From positions 29,907,369 through 29,971,368 of the forward strand of contig NC_059296.1 of NCBI RefSeq assembly GCF_017591435.1: 64,000 bases of DNA, given 5' to 3'. Made by a program: the position numbers and the translations under genes. This DNA comes from Portunus trituberculatus (lineage: Eukaryota; Arthropoda; Malacostraca; Decapoda; Portunidae). How positions within the stretch are numbered: position 1 is the stretch's first letter; the number at the start of each line of letters is the position of its first letter. Shown one piece after another: positions 38,445-63,990 of the stretch. The notes under the pieces were generated by a model. That model did no database searches. It was not told the origin of the DNA and was given only the letters and a program-made list of their open reading frames with translations.

Positions 38445-39300
38445 TAATCATCCAGTTTTTTTATTTGACACTGGATCTTCCTGGCACTTAAGACGTTTGT
38501 AGAAAAAAAAAGTAAAAAGCGTTGCCTTGCTCAACTCAAAATATCACTCAAGAAATCCGTGACTGTGTTGTGGTCACCTCACCTCACAGTTTCTTCTTCT
38601 TCAGGTTTCATCGCATCGCAGATAGAATTCCTGGGTGTTGTCTGGGCACCTCGTTATCCACACAATCTACCAGCACCTCCCTCGCCCTTCCTCCCATCTA
38701 CACTCTACCACTAATCTACTATCTACTCCCACCGGCTACCGGGGAGCAGGCGACACATAACTTAAGTGGTTATCACACCATCACCCTGCCCAGCCGCCAC
38801 CTCCTCCCCGCTGACCGCTATACCATCTTCTGTTTATGCACTCGCCTTGCTACTGTTAACGCTACCGATGCTGCCGCGACTCCGGAGGGCAACCTGCAGC
38901 AGCAGCAGCTCACACAGCGTAATGATGCTGTACCTCCTCGGAAGCTTGAAGACTGATCGCCATGGGTCTTCGTGGGACAGTTAAGGGCCATAACAGTGGG
39001 AACTAATAGCGGGTCAGCCTCTTTTTAAGGATGGTGGTGTTCCGCCTTTATTGTCACCGGGAGTTGTAGGATTATCTGCCATGGCTATAACAGATACAAG
39101 AAGCGGAGTACTAAAGGTATCGGTGCAGGACACGCCAGGCAGGAGAGACAGGAGGGGAGAGTGACGCCTAACTGGGAAGAGACCAATTAGAGGTTACGAA
39201 AGTTATCTTGGTGAGTGTTTGCTGGTTGGTCAGTCAGTGGTCCTTGAAGAAGATATTCGCCCAATTAGGTATTCACGTTTGTATATATTTCCTCAGATTT
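38443..39300. other. Unique non-coding sequence
   Basis: A 144-codon plus frame (38522-38956) is Thr/Ser/Pro/Leu-rich with no recognised domain. I do not call it a gene. Confidence 0.5.
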
Positions 39301-39322
39301 ATCATTATTATTATTATTATTA

Positions 39323-39380
<58 letters not shown>

Positions 39381-39416
39381 CATTATTATTATTATTATTA
39401 TCATTATTATTATTGC
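39301..39416. repeat. (ATT)n microsatellite
   Basis: ATT triplets with a few ATC variants. Confidence 0.95.
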
Positions 39417-39510
39417 TGTTGATATTGTTCTTATTACTATTACCAACAGACAGTACAGTGTGGATGGTGAGAGTGTTAGTAATAATAGCAATAGTTGTAG
39501 TTGTGATAGT

Positions 39511-39516
39511 AGCAGC

Positions 39517-39614
<98 letters not shown>

Positions 39615-39670
39615 CAGAAGTAGTAGCAGTAGCAGTATTGTAGTAATAGTAGTAGCAGTAATAGCGGTCG
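39511..39670. repeat. (AGT)n microsatellite
   Basis: AGT triplets, pure in the centre (about 39517-39613), then mixed with AGC/AAT variants. It lies 95 bp from the ATT array. Runs of Ser/Val/Asn/Thr in frames here are artefacts. Confidence 0.95.
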
Positions 39671-39690
39671 CAGTTGTAATGCAATAGTAG

Positions 39691-40319
39691 CAATAACACA
39701 AAGAGCATTAGATCAAGATCCAAATATCTAAACGAAAACCAAATTGGATCAAGAATATGGCCCTGAACACGCCGCTGGGAAGGCCGATGCGAGGAGGACG
39801 AGAAGAACGAGAAGAACAAGATCGAAAAAAAGAATGAACGAGGTGTAAGAGGACGAGGTGCCATAGAGACATCAGCCTGACCCGCCTTAGCCTCCCGGGA
39901 GTGTACCACCTTCAGGATACGCTTATCAAGGGTGTTCCGTTCCTTGTGGTGGTTGTAAAACGCTGGAGGCCCCTGAAGAAGTCCCTGGTTCACTCCACAC
40001 AGCCAATCACGAGGGCCCAGGGAAGCCATCAGGTCGCGCCCATCAGATAACCGGCTCGGGACATGAGGAGGAGGAGGGAGAGATCAAGGTGAGGCTAATG
40101 GCTAGACAAAGGAAAGATAAATAGATTAGATTTTCTCGCCGAAGAGCAGCGTGTTATTGTGGCGGGGTGAGGGATGTGCGCCTCCCGCCAGGGGTATCTT
40201 AATGCCTCTGTCTTTATCTAAATGTGACTCCCGTATGTCGTGGGTTATGGCCTAATTTGCTGGCGAGGCTCCGTGTCGCTCTGGAGTGTATCGGCGGCCC
40301 TCACTCTTGAACGTCACTG
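39691..40319. other. Unique non-coding sequence
   Basis: A 254-codon minus frame (39265-40029) starts here with about 80 ordinary residues, then reads through the AGT and ATT arrays. No domain is recognised, so it is not accepted as a gene. 40130-40320 is CpG-containing. Confidence 0.5.
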
Positions 40320-40830
40320 CTGTGAGAACCCAAAGTAAGGAGAAGGATCATGTTAGGGCGCAGAAGAAGGATTGCTGTTTGAAAAGTACGTTCTTTGGAG
40401 ACAAAAAAGTTTGTATTTAGGTGGCAAAAGAGGAGTCGAATATATAAAAAGAAAGATCGTTGTTAGGAGACAAAATATATGTTATTTAAAGAATGAAAAA
40501 GGGTTGCAGTTTAGAGACAGAAGAGTGGCATTTTAAAGCCGACTCATTTCTGAGGGAATAAAAGAATGATTACAGTTTAAAGATAAAAGAAGTGACACAT
40601 TTTGAAAATGATAGGAATGTTGCAGTTTAGATACAGAAGGAATGTCGCTGCACTAAGAAAGCAACACAGGTCGAGGGAAGAAACAGAAGGAACGTTTAAT
40701 AAATGAGGCAGAAGGAAGGTCACTGCAGGAATGAGACGAAAGACTGTTAGGATATTCTTAGAACACACAAGGAGAAGCGCTCTTTGACGGGAACAAAAAA
40801 TGAGAGTCGCTGTTCGAAGTCTATCAGAGT
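40320..40830. repeat. Decayed short tandem repeat, irregular 35-70 bp units
   Basis: Variants of TTGCAGTTTAGAGACAGAAG recur, for example near 40504, 40571, 40619 and (as TTGCTGTTTGAAAAG) 40370. They are separated by AAAGAATG/GGAATGTCGCTG-type spacers. Unit length is uneven and units are strongly diverged. Confidence 0.4.
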
Positions 40831-43889
<3,059 letters not shown>

Positions 43890-44100
43890 TAATTTCTTCA
43901 GTACTAAGACGCATTTTTATCATCAGTTTTGTGTATTATTAGGCAATTTTATTGACATTAGGAAGCGTGAATGGATGTCAGAAGATTAATCCCCAGAGTC
44001 TTCACAATTTTAATCCCCACGTAAGTTTCTGAAGCTATAGAAGACGCCAAATAGTAAGCAGAATGAATATGAAAACGTGCCATGCTACTGAAGAGGTTAA
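43890..44100 (+). mobile_element. TTAA-bounded MITE family 1, copy 4 (211 bp)
   Basis: Begins TTAATTTCTTCAGTACTAAG and ends CTACTGAAGAGGTTAA (reverse complement TTAACCTCTTCAGTAG), giving 16-bp imperfect inverted ends with TTAA on both sides. Its interior aligns with 16130-16343 in the same orientation (AGATTAAT, GAGTCTTCA, TAATCCCCAC.TAAGTTT, AGTAAGCAGAAT). Non-coding. Confidence 0.82.
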
Positions 44101-44750
<650 letters not shown>

Positions 44751-44853
44751 TCATTATTATTTTTCATTTATTTGTTAACATTAGAAAAATATTCATTGAT
44801 TCTATTTATTTATTTATCTGCTTGTTTATCTGTGTGTGAATGTGTGTGTGTAT

Positions 44854-44855
<2 letters not shown>

Positions 44856-44910
<55 letters not shown>
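44856..44910. repeat. (TG)27 tract at the 3' end of a minus-strand SINE
   Basis: A pure TG tract, preceded by imperfect TG from 44831, abuts the SINE terminus at 44911. Read on the SINE sense strand it is (CA)n. Confidence 0.96.
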
Positions 44911-45350
<440 letters not shown>

Positions 45351-45353
<3 letters not shown>

Positions 45354-45661
45354 CAGCTACACCGTCGAGTCTGTCTGAATATTTCCTGCGTCCCACAACA
45401 AACACAAACACGGCAGGACGCGAGGTCGCCATCCCGTTCAGGTTTCCACAATTTGGGTGCCCAGACCAAAACACGAAGTAACGCATGGGGCAGCGGGTCT
45501 TTGTGTTGCGCGGGTCTGGGCGCGGGCGATAGTACCGGCGAGGGTGTGTGGGTGTGTGGGTGTGTACTCCAGTGTCCTGTGTGTCCTGTGTGGCGGGCAT
45601 GGCGGATGTGGCTGGGTGACTAGTGAGTACAGTGGAAATGATACAATAAGAACTCGCTTCC
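45351..45661. other. Unique non-coding sequence
   Basis: CpG-containing with a TGTGTGGG patch near 45545-45568. No gene is recognised. Confidence 0.55.
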
Positions 45662-45876
45662 TTAACCCTTTGACTGCTTTTTGGTGCATCTTTTCGTAAC
45701 TATTCATTATTTTGAGACATAATCACTTGTTCTGTAGCCACTTCCATCCATTAAACTGGGTAGAAATATCAGAACTTATTATATTAATGTCATTTTTTTC
45801 CTACAGATGTTTATAGACGTTACATGTGTGCATCCTCTATTACTGTTGACTATTCTGTATTTCAGTAAAGGGTTAA
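45662..45876. mobile_element. TTAA-bounded MITE family 2 (215 bp)
   Basis: Begins TTAACCCTTTGACTGCTTTT and ends CAGTAAAGGGTTAA, whose reverse complement is TTAACCCTTTACTG. The inverted ends share TTAACCCTTT and are flanked by TTAA on both sides. The interior differs from family 1. Non-coding. The TTAACCC start and TTAA target suggest a piggyBac-type origin (inference). Only one copy is seen here. Confidence 0.65.

Positions 45877-51038
<5,162 letters not shown>

Positions 51039-51089
<51 letters not shown>
51039..51089. repeat. (TC)25 microsatellite
   Basis: Uninterrupted TC dinucleotides. Confidence 0.97.
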
Positions 51090-51092
<3 letters not shown>

Positions 51093-52308
51093 AAAAAAAG
51101 AGCCGTAGATGAAACCTTCACCCTGCGTCACAAAAACAAGGAAAGCTATCATTATCTTTTATTATACTAAGAATAAACTGCGCAGAAGCAAATTAATCGG
51201 GAGTGATCGGGCCGCGCGTAGCCTCCTCCTGACTGCCCAACAAAACATCCAATTTCAAGAAGTCAGACGCCGGGACGATAACAGCAGTATATTCCCGGGT
51301 AAGGTAATGAGCCTCAATTAAACAGTTAACGGGTTCCTGTGCCTGCGAGGAAGAAGACTCACCGCACTGAAACCCGCAGTTGCATTTATACCTTCTGCTC
51401 TCTTTGGCCTTTTTGTTGCTGTTTATTTCTCTGGTTCACAAAGCCGCAGGAAGCTCGATAAACGTCTCAGCGTCGTAAATAATAATAGTTCATGTGATAT
51501 AATTACTTTGGCATGTCCGTGAAGAGTTTCAAGATTAGTGCTCAGTGATTGAGGCTTTTCTATCTGAGACTGCCAGCCAAACAATGACCAATTTCTTTGC
51601 TGATTAGTAAACTGGAACTGATGAGTTAGTTGCCCCACTGTTGGTCTGCAGGAGAAGCGCAAGGTGGTCTGTCCTCAGGTAGTACATGCAGCTGAGTCAG
51701 AGGCGAGGGAGACGTTGTTGCTGCCTTGTCATGGCCTTATTGTATATTTCATATTTTCTTTTCTTTTCAAAGTTAAAAGTTATGAATAAAATCGAGCGGT
51801 AAAATTGTATCTTTTTTATAATAATTATTGTTTTTAAATAATAATGGTCTGGTTAAGCTTATATGTCTATTTAAGAAACTCATTATCCGGTGACAATATG
51901 TTCAGTTTCTTTAAATTATCATTTTTTTTCTAATACAGGTCAGTGAGTCCTGTTTAATTTCGTATGATTATTTAAGTGATTACCTTTGTCAGGTGGTAAT
52001 AACTTCTTCACTGATGCATGCGTTCACCTCGCGGGGTGTGACAAACTGGCTGAGGGGACACAGACAAAAAGGGGCGCTAAGTTCTTCTGTTGATTAAACA
52101 TCTCGGGATAAGCTATTTTCTTATAAGCTTTTTTGAAGTGAATGATACACTTCAACGTGCACTACACTGAGAGCAGACTTTCTGTTAAGTGGTGCGTGAG
52201 AGGCTGGCTGAGGGACGCTGCCTCACTCACACAATATTCAAACTGAAGTAATACCGTGTGTTTCATAGCGATGCCAGAATGGTGCTACACCTGCCTCACT
52301 CTTCGCCG

Positions 52309-52310
<2 letters not shown>
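51090..52310. other. Unique non-coding sequence
   Basis: AT-rich after 51720. No gene or mobile element is recognised. Confidence 0.55.

Positions 52311-52357
<47 letters not shown>
52311..52357. repeat. (TG)23 tract at the 3' end of a minus-strand SINE
   Basis: A pure TG tract adjoining the SINE terminus at 52358. Confidence 0.96.
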
Positions 52358-52359
<2 letters not shown>

Positions 52360-52648
52360 CACTGTTTGATCTGTTGCAGTCTCTGACGAGACAGCCAGAC
52401 GTTACCCTACGGAACGAGCTCAGACCTCATTATTTCCGATCTTCGGATAGGCCTGAGACCAGGCACACACCACACACCGGGACAACAAGGTCACAACTCC
52501 TCGATATACATCCCGTACCTACTCACTGCTAGGTGAACAGGGGCTACACGTGAAAGGAGACACACCCAAATATCTCCACCCGGCCGGGGATTCGAACCCC
52601 GGTCCTCTGGCTTGTGAAGCCAGCGCTCTAACCACTGAGCTACCGGGC
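52358..52648 (-). mobile_element. SINE A copy 3, inside (AC)n
   Basis: About 291 bp, full-length, on the minus strand. The 5' end GCCCGGTAGCTCAG (52648) abuts (AC)n and the 3' end CAGTGAA runs into (AC)n. The B-box GGTTCGAATCC is consensus. The body matches the other SINE A copies. Confidence 0.92.
52577..52648 (-). pseudogene. tRNA-Val(CAC)-like SINE head
   Basis: Same fold and spacing defect as in 37797-37868. The T loop here is the canonical TTCGAAT. Confidence 0.78.
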
Positions 52649-52672
52649 GTGTGTGTGTGTGTGTGTGTGTGT
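52649..52672. repeat. (GT)12 tract at the 5' end of a minus-strand SINE
   Basis: A short pure GT tract; (AC)n on the SINE sense strand. Confidence 0.95.
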
Positions 52673-52809
52673 ACTCCTCGCTTTAGAAATCTAAGTCTGA
52701 TTTTTGTCAGTTTTTAAAGACATGTTTACGTATAATCGTCCTATCTGTCTGTATTCATTAAGATCAGTCACGCTTCATCTCAAATCTTATGATTTTATTC
52801 TTTCATCCT

Positions 52810-52811
<2 letters not shown>

Positions 52812-52899
<88 letters not shown>
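52812..52899. repeat. (TC)44 microsatellite
   Basis: Uninterrupted TC dinucleotides. Confidence 0.98.
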
Positions 52900-52905
<6 letters not shown>

Positions 52906-52974
52906 GTCGCTCACTCTTCCCATACTTTTATTACATACTTCTTTTTCTTCAAATAAGAGTAAAACTTACTTTAC

Positions 52975-56400
<3,426 letters not shown>

Positions 56401-58425
56401 AACGAGAGAGGGATCCAAGCACCCGCCCTCTCTAACCGCGATCATTGAAAGGAAGCTGCAGTGACTCGTACGACTAAGGTGATCTGGAGTCTTAGTGTAA
56501 ACATTATATACAATACCGCCTTTCAGTATCTTGTGTGTAATTTAAAGCACCTTCCTCTTTTTCCAAGACTATTTTCAGAAGCAACACAGGTGATTAGTCT
56601 AGTTTATAAAAGTGCTTTTTCTTCTCTTCATAATGTATAAAATCGTGAAACTCTCCTCTGAAAAATTCTCCCCTGAAAATTCTAACTTTCACTATAGCTT
56701 GTTGAAAAGTTGCCGAGGGAGAAACTTTTGAGAATACAGCTGTGTCCCGCAGTGGTGGCCGTTACGCGGCCCTCTACGTGGGTCTCGTACTCAGTAGGAG
56801 ACATCCAGGGAGGAAAACGCGGTGGCCAACATGAACGAGAATAACACGCGTGTATTAACATCAATGAAATTTATGGTTATTTATGTAACTGATTATATAA
56901 AAGCACGATGGATAGCGATGATGGTCGTGTGAAAGTATAAAAAAACACGTATAGCATTGCAACCTCCCAGGGGAGCTTAGATTATCGGCGCATGATGAGA
57001 TATTCCTCGCCCTGCATTGCGTGTATTGCGTGCTGCACTCCCGCCGCCACCTGGAGGCGAGAGGCTGGCTTGACAAAGCCGAGCCAGCAGTGTCTTATCT
57101 TCATGTTATGTACAAATATTCAACAGATCTTGCAAAGTTTTCGGTCGCGAGGAGAAGGTAACTGTCTCACCGAATCAGAAGTTGGCTGGGTGAGTGAACA
57201 GCGGCCCGCCAGCCAGATGCTCGGCGGACGGCTCCGGGCTGGCCCAGGGCGTCCCCACGACAAATCTCTTTTCTTTAGATATTCTTGAAGTTGAAAGTTT
57301 GATGAGATTCCTCTGTAGATGTCAACTTATGACAAACGGATCGTGGAAGCCAAGGAGGATTATGCAAATTTCAGCAATTGCAGAAAATTTGATCTTGGAG
57401 ATTATCCAGGTTTATTTTAGCTCGCCGGCGACTCGCTCCCCGGGAGACACGAGGCAGTGTCCAGGCGCATCAGAGTCGTCATCCAGGAGACAACGCTGTG
57501 GCCACGCTGCATCTGGCGGGCGCTCCCGACCAGCGGCATTCATCAGGCCTGAATGAGGCACAGAAGCGCCACTGATTGCATCCTCCGCCAGACAGTCATC
57601 GGCCACCTGCCACTCGTCAGCACCTCCAGACACCCGCCAATTACCCTCTAATGGGTGATTCTTCGGCTCGTTAAACAAACTCTCAATTGGCTTCGTCTAT
57701 TGTTACGGGAAGTGCGGGAGGGAGGGTGGGAGGCTGGGCCACTGCGACCTCTTGCCACACTGCGGCGCCTCCCACTGGGTTGCTTCAGTTACACACACAT
57801 AAGGGAAAGCCGCAGCTCCCGACAACAGCCTGGCGCCCCAGCTGTTACTGCTCCCCTCGGCTCGCCCAGACACCTGTTGACGCGAGGGAGAAAGGGACTG
57901 TGTTCTGTAACAACAGTGGTAAGTAATTATTGCCTCCATTTTCATACTTGTTGTATTCGGCTAGTATGAAAATGTCACTATGAACAGTAACTTCATTTAT
58001 TCATGTTGTCTTACAATATTTTGCATTAAAGTGGATGAAACCTGTATATCTGATGCCAAACAAGTATAAACATCCCGTACATGTAAATAGTTAATACTTA
58101 ATGATATAATGAACAAATGTATTCACTGATATTGCTATATTCAACAAAAAAAAATACGAATACGATTTTTCTTCATCGCTGCAATGAACTCTCCGAGTAT
58201 AGTTACAGTCCTCAAGTTTCATCTTCACTCTCTCAAATGTCAAAACAGTCACCAGTGGGCGCGATTTATCTGTTTTCTAAGGCTGTTCTTCACCGCATCA
58301 CGATGGCACTCCTGCAAACTATCTCCCAGCCTGCCCCTCGTCACCAGACAGGTGCTCTCTTCTCACGCATCTCCCTCCACCGTCAACACGCCTTGATGAC
58401 ATCACAAAAAATTACAAATATATAT
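56401..58425. other. Unique non-coding sequence, about 2 kb
   Basis: Mixed. 57170-57900 is CpG-containing. A donor-like GTAAGT occurs at 57920 but the upstream acceptor is poor. No gene is recognised. Confidence 0.45.
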
Positions 58426-59894
<1,469 letters not shown>

Positions 59895-59963
59895 ATACTC
59901 CGAGATTATCAAAAGGCCTTGCTGGACTGGGAGGCCGATTCAGGGAGGTTGTATCTGCTATTA

Positions 59964-59964
<1 letters not shown>

Positions 59965-60047
<83 letters not shown>

Positions 60048-60051
60048 CGCG
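59965..60051. repeat. Compound (TG)37(CG)6 microsatellite
   Basis: Pure TG passes at about 60039 into GCGCGCGCGCGCG. It is all alternating purine-pyrimidine, hence Z-DNA-prone. Confidence 0.96.
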
Positions 60052-62652
60052 TTTGATGGAAGGTACAGGGAATCCCTGACTAACTTCTAAGTAAAACCAC
60101 AATATGTTAATTACATTCAGCACAAGAATGACCTTCCAGCATTAAGAAAAAAAAAAACTGACAGACAAGTGACAAGTTTGGATCTGTGACGGAGAGCTAA
60201 GAAGGCGAAACATTTGGTAGTAAATCACTAACTCAGAAATTTCCGTGTTCAAATAGTTGATACAAGTTTGTTACAGGCAGAATTACTATGGAGGTGAGCA
60301 CCACTGCACATGTTGATAGTCTCTGCCAGGACAAGTACTGGAGCACCGCACGTTGTACACAGCACAGCGGCAGTGGTCCAAGATGGCGGTGGCGGCGTGA
60401 CGTCATACAGGCGTGAAAATGGTCTTTATTGTGGGAATCTCATCTTTATCTTCACTACATTACGAGACGAACCTATAAAGCGGGAGCATCCTATTCAGGC
60501 TGCGCCGCCCGGATAAAGGCATGACCAATGAAGCACGTCAAATGGCCGCCTAGGCCTAAGGAAACAAGTTGTTTTATATCACATTTGGGCCGTTTAGGGG
60601 AAGGCAGGTTGGAAAAAGCAATTTTGGGCCTTGCGCGCGGGGTGCTAGAGACCAGTTTCCGCATTTTCTGTGGTGGCTTTCAACCAAAATTCTCATTTTC
60701 TTTGGACTGAGTGGCACGGGAGACTCTCGCAGATAACAGCGGCGAGTCATGAAGGCCTCGCCACACACCACACCATGTACCGCACCTGCCGCTGGTCAGG
60801 TCACCTGCCTGCACGTAACGCCAGCACAACGCCTCGTGGCAGAGTCGAGCGGGCGGCTCTTGAAGGAGCCAAGAACCTCCAAAAGCACCGCGCCGACACA
60901 TGGTTTATGGCGCCGAGAACAAAAGGCCAGCGACGCGAGACGAAACGCCCGATTAAGTTCCGATTCTCTGTCACCGATCGTGTTTTGTTTACCCCATCGA
61001 CTCCAAGGGAAGCGGCGCGTCTCTCCCAGGTCAGCACTTTTGTATCTCGTAGAAGCAGCGGCGGACGCCCCTTCACTATTTTATTAAACTATTATATAAT
61101 GAAATTATCATGAGAAAGTAGACATTGCGACAAGCGGCTCGTCACCACCAGCCTACAAAATCCAGAATGAGATGAAGGAAAACGGTAACTAAAATATCCA
61201 GCTCTCCCTTCCGCTCGTCCTCCCAGGGGACGGCGCCTTTATTGAGGGGCGGCGCTAAGTGTTCCCGGTGGGAGTATTCCAACCCGGATTTCCACCAACA
61301 GTGATGCCTTGATACTCCCCGCGCACCAGGCCTGGAGCTGGGGTGTTCCAGGGAGGGAGGCGGCCAAGCACCGAGCTTAGGATTGAGAAGACAGTGAACC
61401 TCGACGCACGACTAAAGAAATGAAGAGAATAATAACAAACTAGTTAATTTCTCAATATTATAAAGGTAAACGAAATATTATGTTCACCTTTACAAGACAC
61501 AGACGAGACTTTGTCCATTTATGTGAGAAAGTTTGATCTATTTATCTAGAAACCTAACTCAATACAAAAAAGCAGTCAATGTGTACCTACTTCACTCTCC
61601 ACATCGGAACACAATAGTATAGCAATCCTACTCAAGTAATAACGGGAAGGAAACACCTCGCGTCCTTCCATAGATTTCCCCTTCTCTGTGTCAATCTAAC
61701 TGTAACTGTTTATGTTATGATGGCCTACTTATCTTTTTCTCCCTTCATCCTTCTCCTCCTCCTCCTTTACCTCCTCAGCCTCCTCCAACCACTAATCTTC
61801 CTATCTTCATCAAACTACCGGAAGATCTCATATCTCCTCCCCTTTCTTTCGCACCTTTTCCATACTACCGTTTTTCATAACATTTCTTCCCCTTCATATA
61901 TTCTCCCTCCACCTCGTCATTCTTATATTTTTTCCCTTCATTCTACTCCCACTCCTTCAGGTTTTTACGTAACGTCTCTTCCTCCTCATCCTGATCTTCC
62001 CCTTGCCTCCTTCCGTCTTCCGAGGCTGTGGAGATAAATAAACTGGCCGTCTGCTTATCTCCACAACTTTCTCAAGACGTCTCCGAAGTCGGCCATCCTC
62101 TCCTCGGAGGCGGAGACCTCCACAAAAACTCTGGCGTCTACGGAAATCGAGGGACGCACGTCGTGATGGCAGTTTATTCACGTTTTCCTCTCGTTTATCA
62201 GGATCTGTGCCGCCGCCTCCACTCGGCCTCCACCACCACCACGCACCTATCCCTCCCTCCTCCCCGTCCCCTCACCCAAAAGAGTCCCTGCGGCGAGAGA
62301 CAATGTGCCAATCGATCGTTGTTCTCTTCTTTATCGTCCCTCCGGCGCCGCGCGAGCGAGGGAGGGAATACAGGAGTCACACGTCTTCTTACATCCGCAA
62401 CTCACGTGAAGAGATGGAGAGGTGGTGGCGGTACAAGGGATGATGTAGTGGTGGTGGTGGTGGTGGTGGTAGTGATGGTGGTGGAAGCTGTAACTCTAAT
62501 GGATTCTCCAGATGTGTTGTATTATGTGGTTCTCAATTGGTTTGTCTTACTCTATTTTTTTTTTTTGTCTTATTGTACTTTATATCTACTTTATTTTTTC
62601 TTTTATTTTCTTTGTATGTTTTATTCTTATTCAACTTTTTGTTCTTTCTATG

Positions 62653-62654
<2 letters not shown>
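60052..62654. other. Unique non-coding sequence, about 2.6 kb
   Basis: CpG-containing at 60300-61380, AT-rich at 61400-61700, pyrimidine-rich at 61720-62030, with (GGT)n at about 62446-62470. The frames at 60670-61113 and 62028-62858 have no recognised domain; the latter runs through a TC array. Confidence 0.45.

Positions 62655-62701
<47 letters not shown>
62655..62701. repeat. (TC)23 microsatellite
   Basis: Uninterrupted TC dinucleotides within a generally pyrimidine-rich stretch. Confidence 0.96.
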
Positions 62702-62703
<2 letters not shown>

Positions 62704-63302
62704 CTGTATCTCTTTTTAATCCTTCTCTATTTTCTTCTGTCTTCCATACCCTTCTTCTTACTTTTTCTGTTCCTTCCCTTCCACACACAGCAGTTAATTC
62801 GTTTCTCCTCCTTTCATCCGTTCCTTACCTTTACCCTCTCCAACCCATCCCCAAATGACGACCCTATAGGCATTCACCCATCACCCATCACCCTTCACCA
62901 CAAGCCATGAGGTACCCCAAATTCCCCTTCCCCCATCCCTTACCAGTTTCTGTCATCAACTCATTACCATCCAACCTCCGCTCTCTATCTTTTATCAAGC
63001 TGCCTAATGACTATAATTTCAAGCAGTGACATTAACCTGGTGACTATTAGTGGCCAATACGTGTGTGTTTGAGAATTGAAGATTGTGTGTTTTTTATGTT
63101 TAATAAGTGAAACATGTTTATCTTTTGGTCTGTTTTTTGTATGTTCTTGCATATTTTCTTTCTATTCAAGTCTTTTATCAATTTGTAAGAAATTAATTAG
63201 ATTTAAAGACGTGTTATTTATTCTTTTTATTAATCACTGGGTTATGGGAGCGTTACTTTTTTTTCATTTTCTCCTGTATTTCTGTTGCTTGGGATCTGGC
63301 AG
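62702..63302. other. Unique non-coding sequence
   Basis: Pyrimidine-rich then AT-rich. The last bases before 63303 (CTTGGGATCTGGCAGACG) may belong to the tRNA-like head of the next SINE. Confidence 0.5.
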
Positions 63303-63590
63303 ACGTCCATGTGTAGGTTTGAGTCCCACCACAAGCCGCCCTAAAACTTAGTCATTTGTCGAGTGATTTAAAGTTACCTACATGTCACCATGGTACCCAT
63401 AACCAGGTTCTAGGTGAAGTTGTAATTGCCCTACATCAAAGATTCGCTTGGGTGGTGATATGGGCCCTAATAAAGGTACCACTATAAATAAAACTGCCTG
63501 CGCCGCTAATGGGTGGAAGCTGAACAGCGCTTCCCATACTCTTCAAGTGAAACTACGGGCGATATAGGGCATAACAAAAAAAAAAAAAAA
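63303..63590 (+). mobile_element. SINE family C copy 2, A-tailed
   Basis: Aligns with 3113-3370: a T-arm-like GTAGGTTTGAGTCCCACC, then TTTAAAGTTACCTACATG, TTCTAGGTGAAG, GCTTGGGTGGTGATATGGG, CTAATGGGTGGAAGCTGAAC and CTCTTCAAGTG. It ends in about 15 A residues. It is slightly longer than copy 1 owing to small insertions. The upstream GGGATCTGGCAGACGTCC could be a class II tRNA variable arm, so the true 5' end may lie before 63303. Confidence 0.75.
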
Positions 63591-63675
63591 TGTATATTAC
63601 TCTTCTACTATTGCCATTGGTATTGGTGTTCCTGCTTTTGTTGTTGTTTCTAGAGCGCTCCCCACCTCCCCCCTA

Positions 63676-63701
63676 ACACACACACACACACACACACACA
63701 C
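63676..63701. repeat. (AC)13 tract at the 5' end of a SINE
   Basis: A pure AC tract ending at the SINE head, in the same polarity as the other four SINEs. Confidence 0.95.
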
Positions 63702-63702
63702 G

Positions 63703-63774
63703 GCCCGGTAGCTCAGTGGTTAGAGCGCTGGCTTCACAAGCCAGATGACCGGGGTTCGATTCCCCGGCCGGGTG
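63703..63774 (+). pseudogene. tRNA-Val(CAC)-like SINE head
   Basis: Identical in all stems and loops to 37797-37868, including the one-base acceptor/D-stem spacing defect. Confidence 0.8.
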
Positions 63775-63990
63775 GAGATATTTGGGTGTCTCCTTTCACG
63801 TGTAGCCCCTGTTCACCTAGCAGTGAGTAGGTACGGGATGTAAATCGAGGAGTTGTGACCTTGTTGTCCCGGTGTGTGGTGTGTGCCTGGTCTCAGACCT
63901 ATCCCAAGATTGGAAATAATGAGCTCTGATCTCGTTTCGTAGGGTAACGTCTGGCTGTCTCGTCAGAGACTGCAGCAGATCAAACAGTGA
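63703..63990 (+). mobile_element. SINE A copy 4, 3' junction at the window edge
   Basis: About 288 bp from GCCCGGTAGCTCAG to CAAACAGTGAA, followed by TTACACAAA at the window end. The right-hand (AC)n continuation is cut off or degraded. A-box and B-box (GGTTCGATTCC) are intact. It is nearly identical to 37797-38087 over the head and body, which suggests fairly recent spread. Confidence 0.92.

Noticed and set aside
39265..40029. Minus-strand frame of 254 codons starting MASLGPRDWLCG
   Set aside because: After about 80 residues it becomes Thr and Asn runs from triplet repeats. The first part has no recognised domain and no splice support.
57788..57919. Possible exon ending at a GTAAGT donor
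   Set aside because: The acceptor lacks a good pyrimidine tract and the open frame is low in information. No homology was recognised.
62028..62858. Plus-strand frame of 276 codons
   Set aside because: It crosses a GGT run and a TC array and changes composition several times; no domain is seen.
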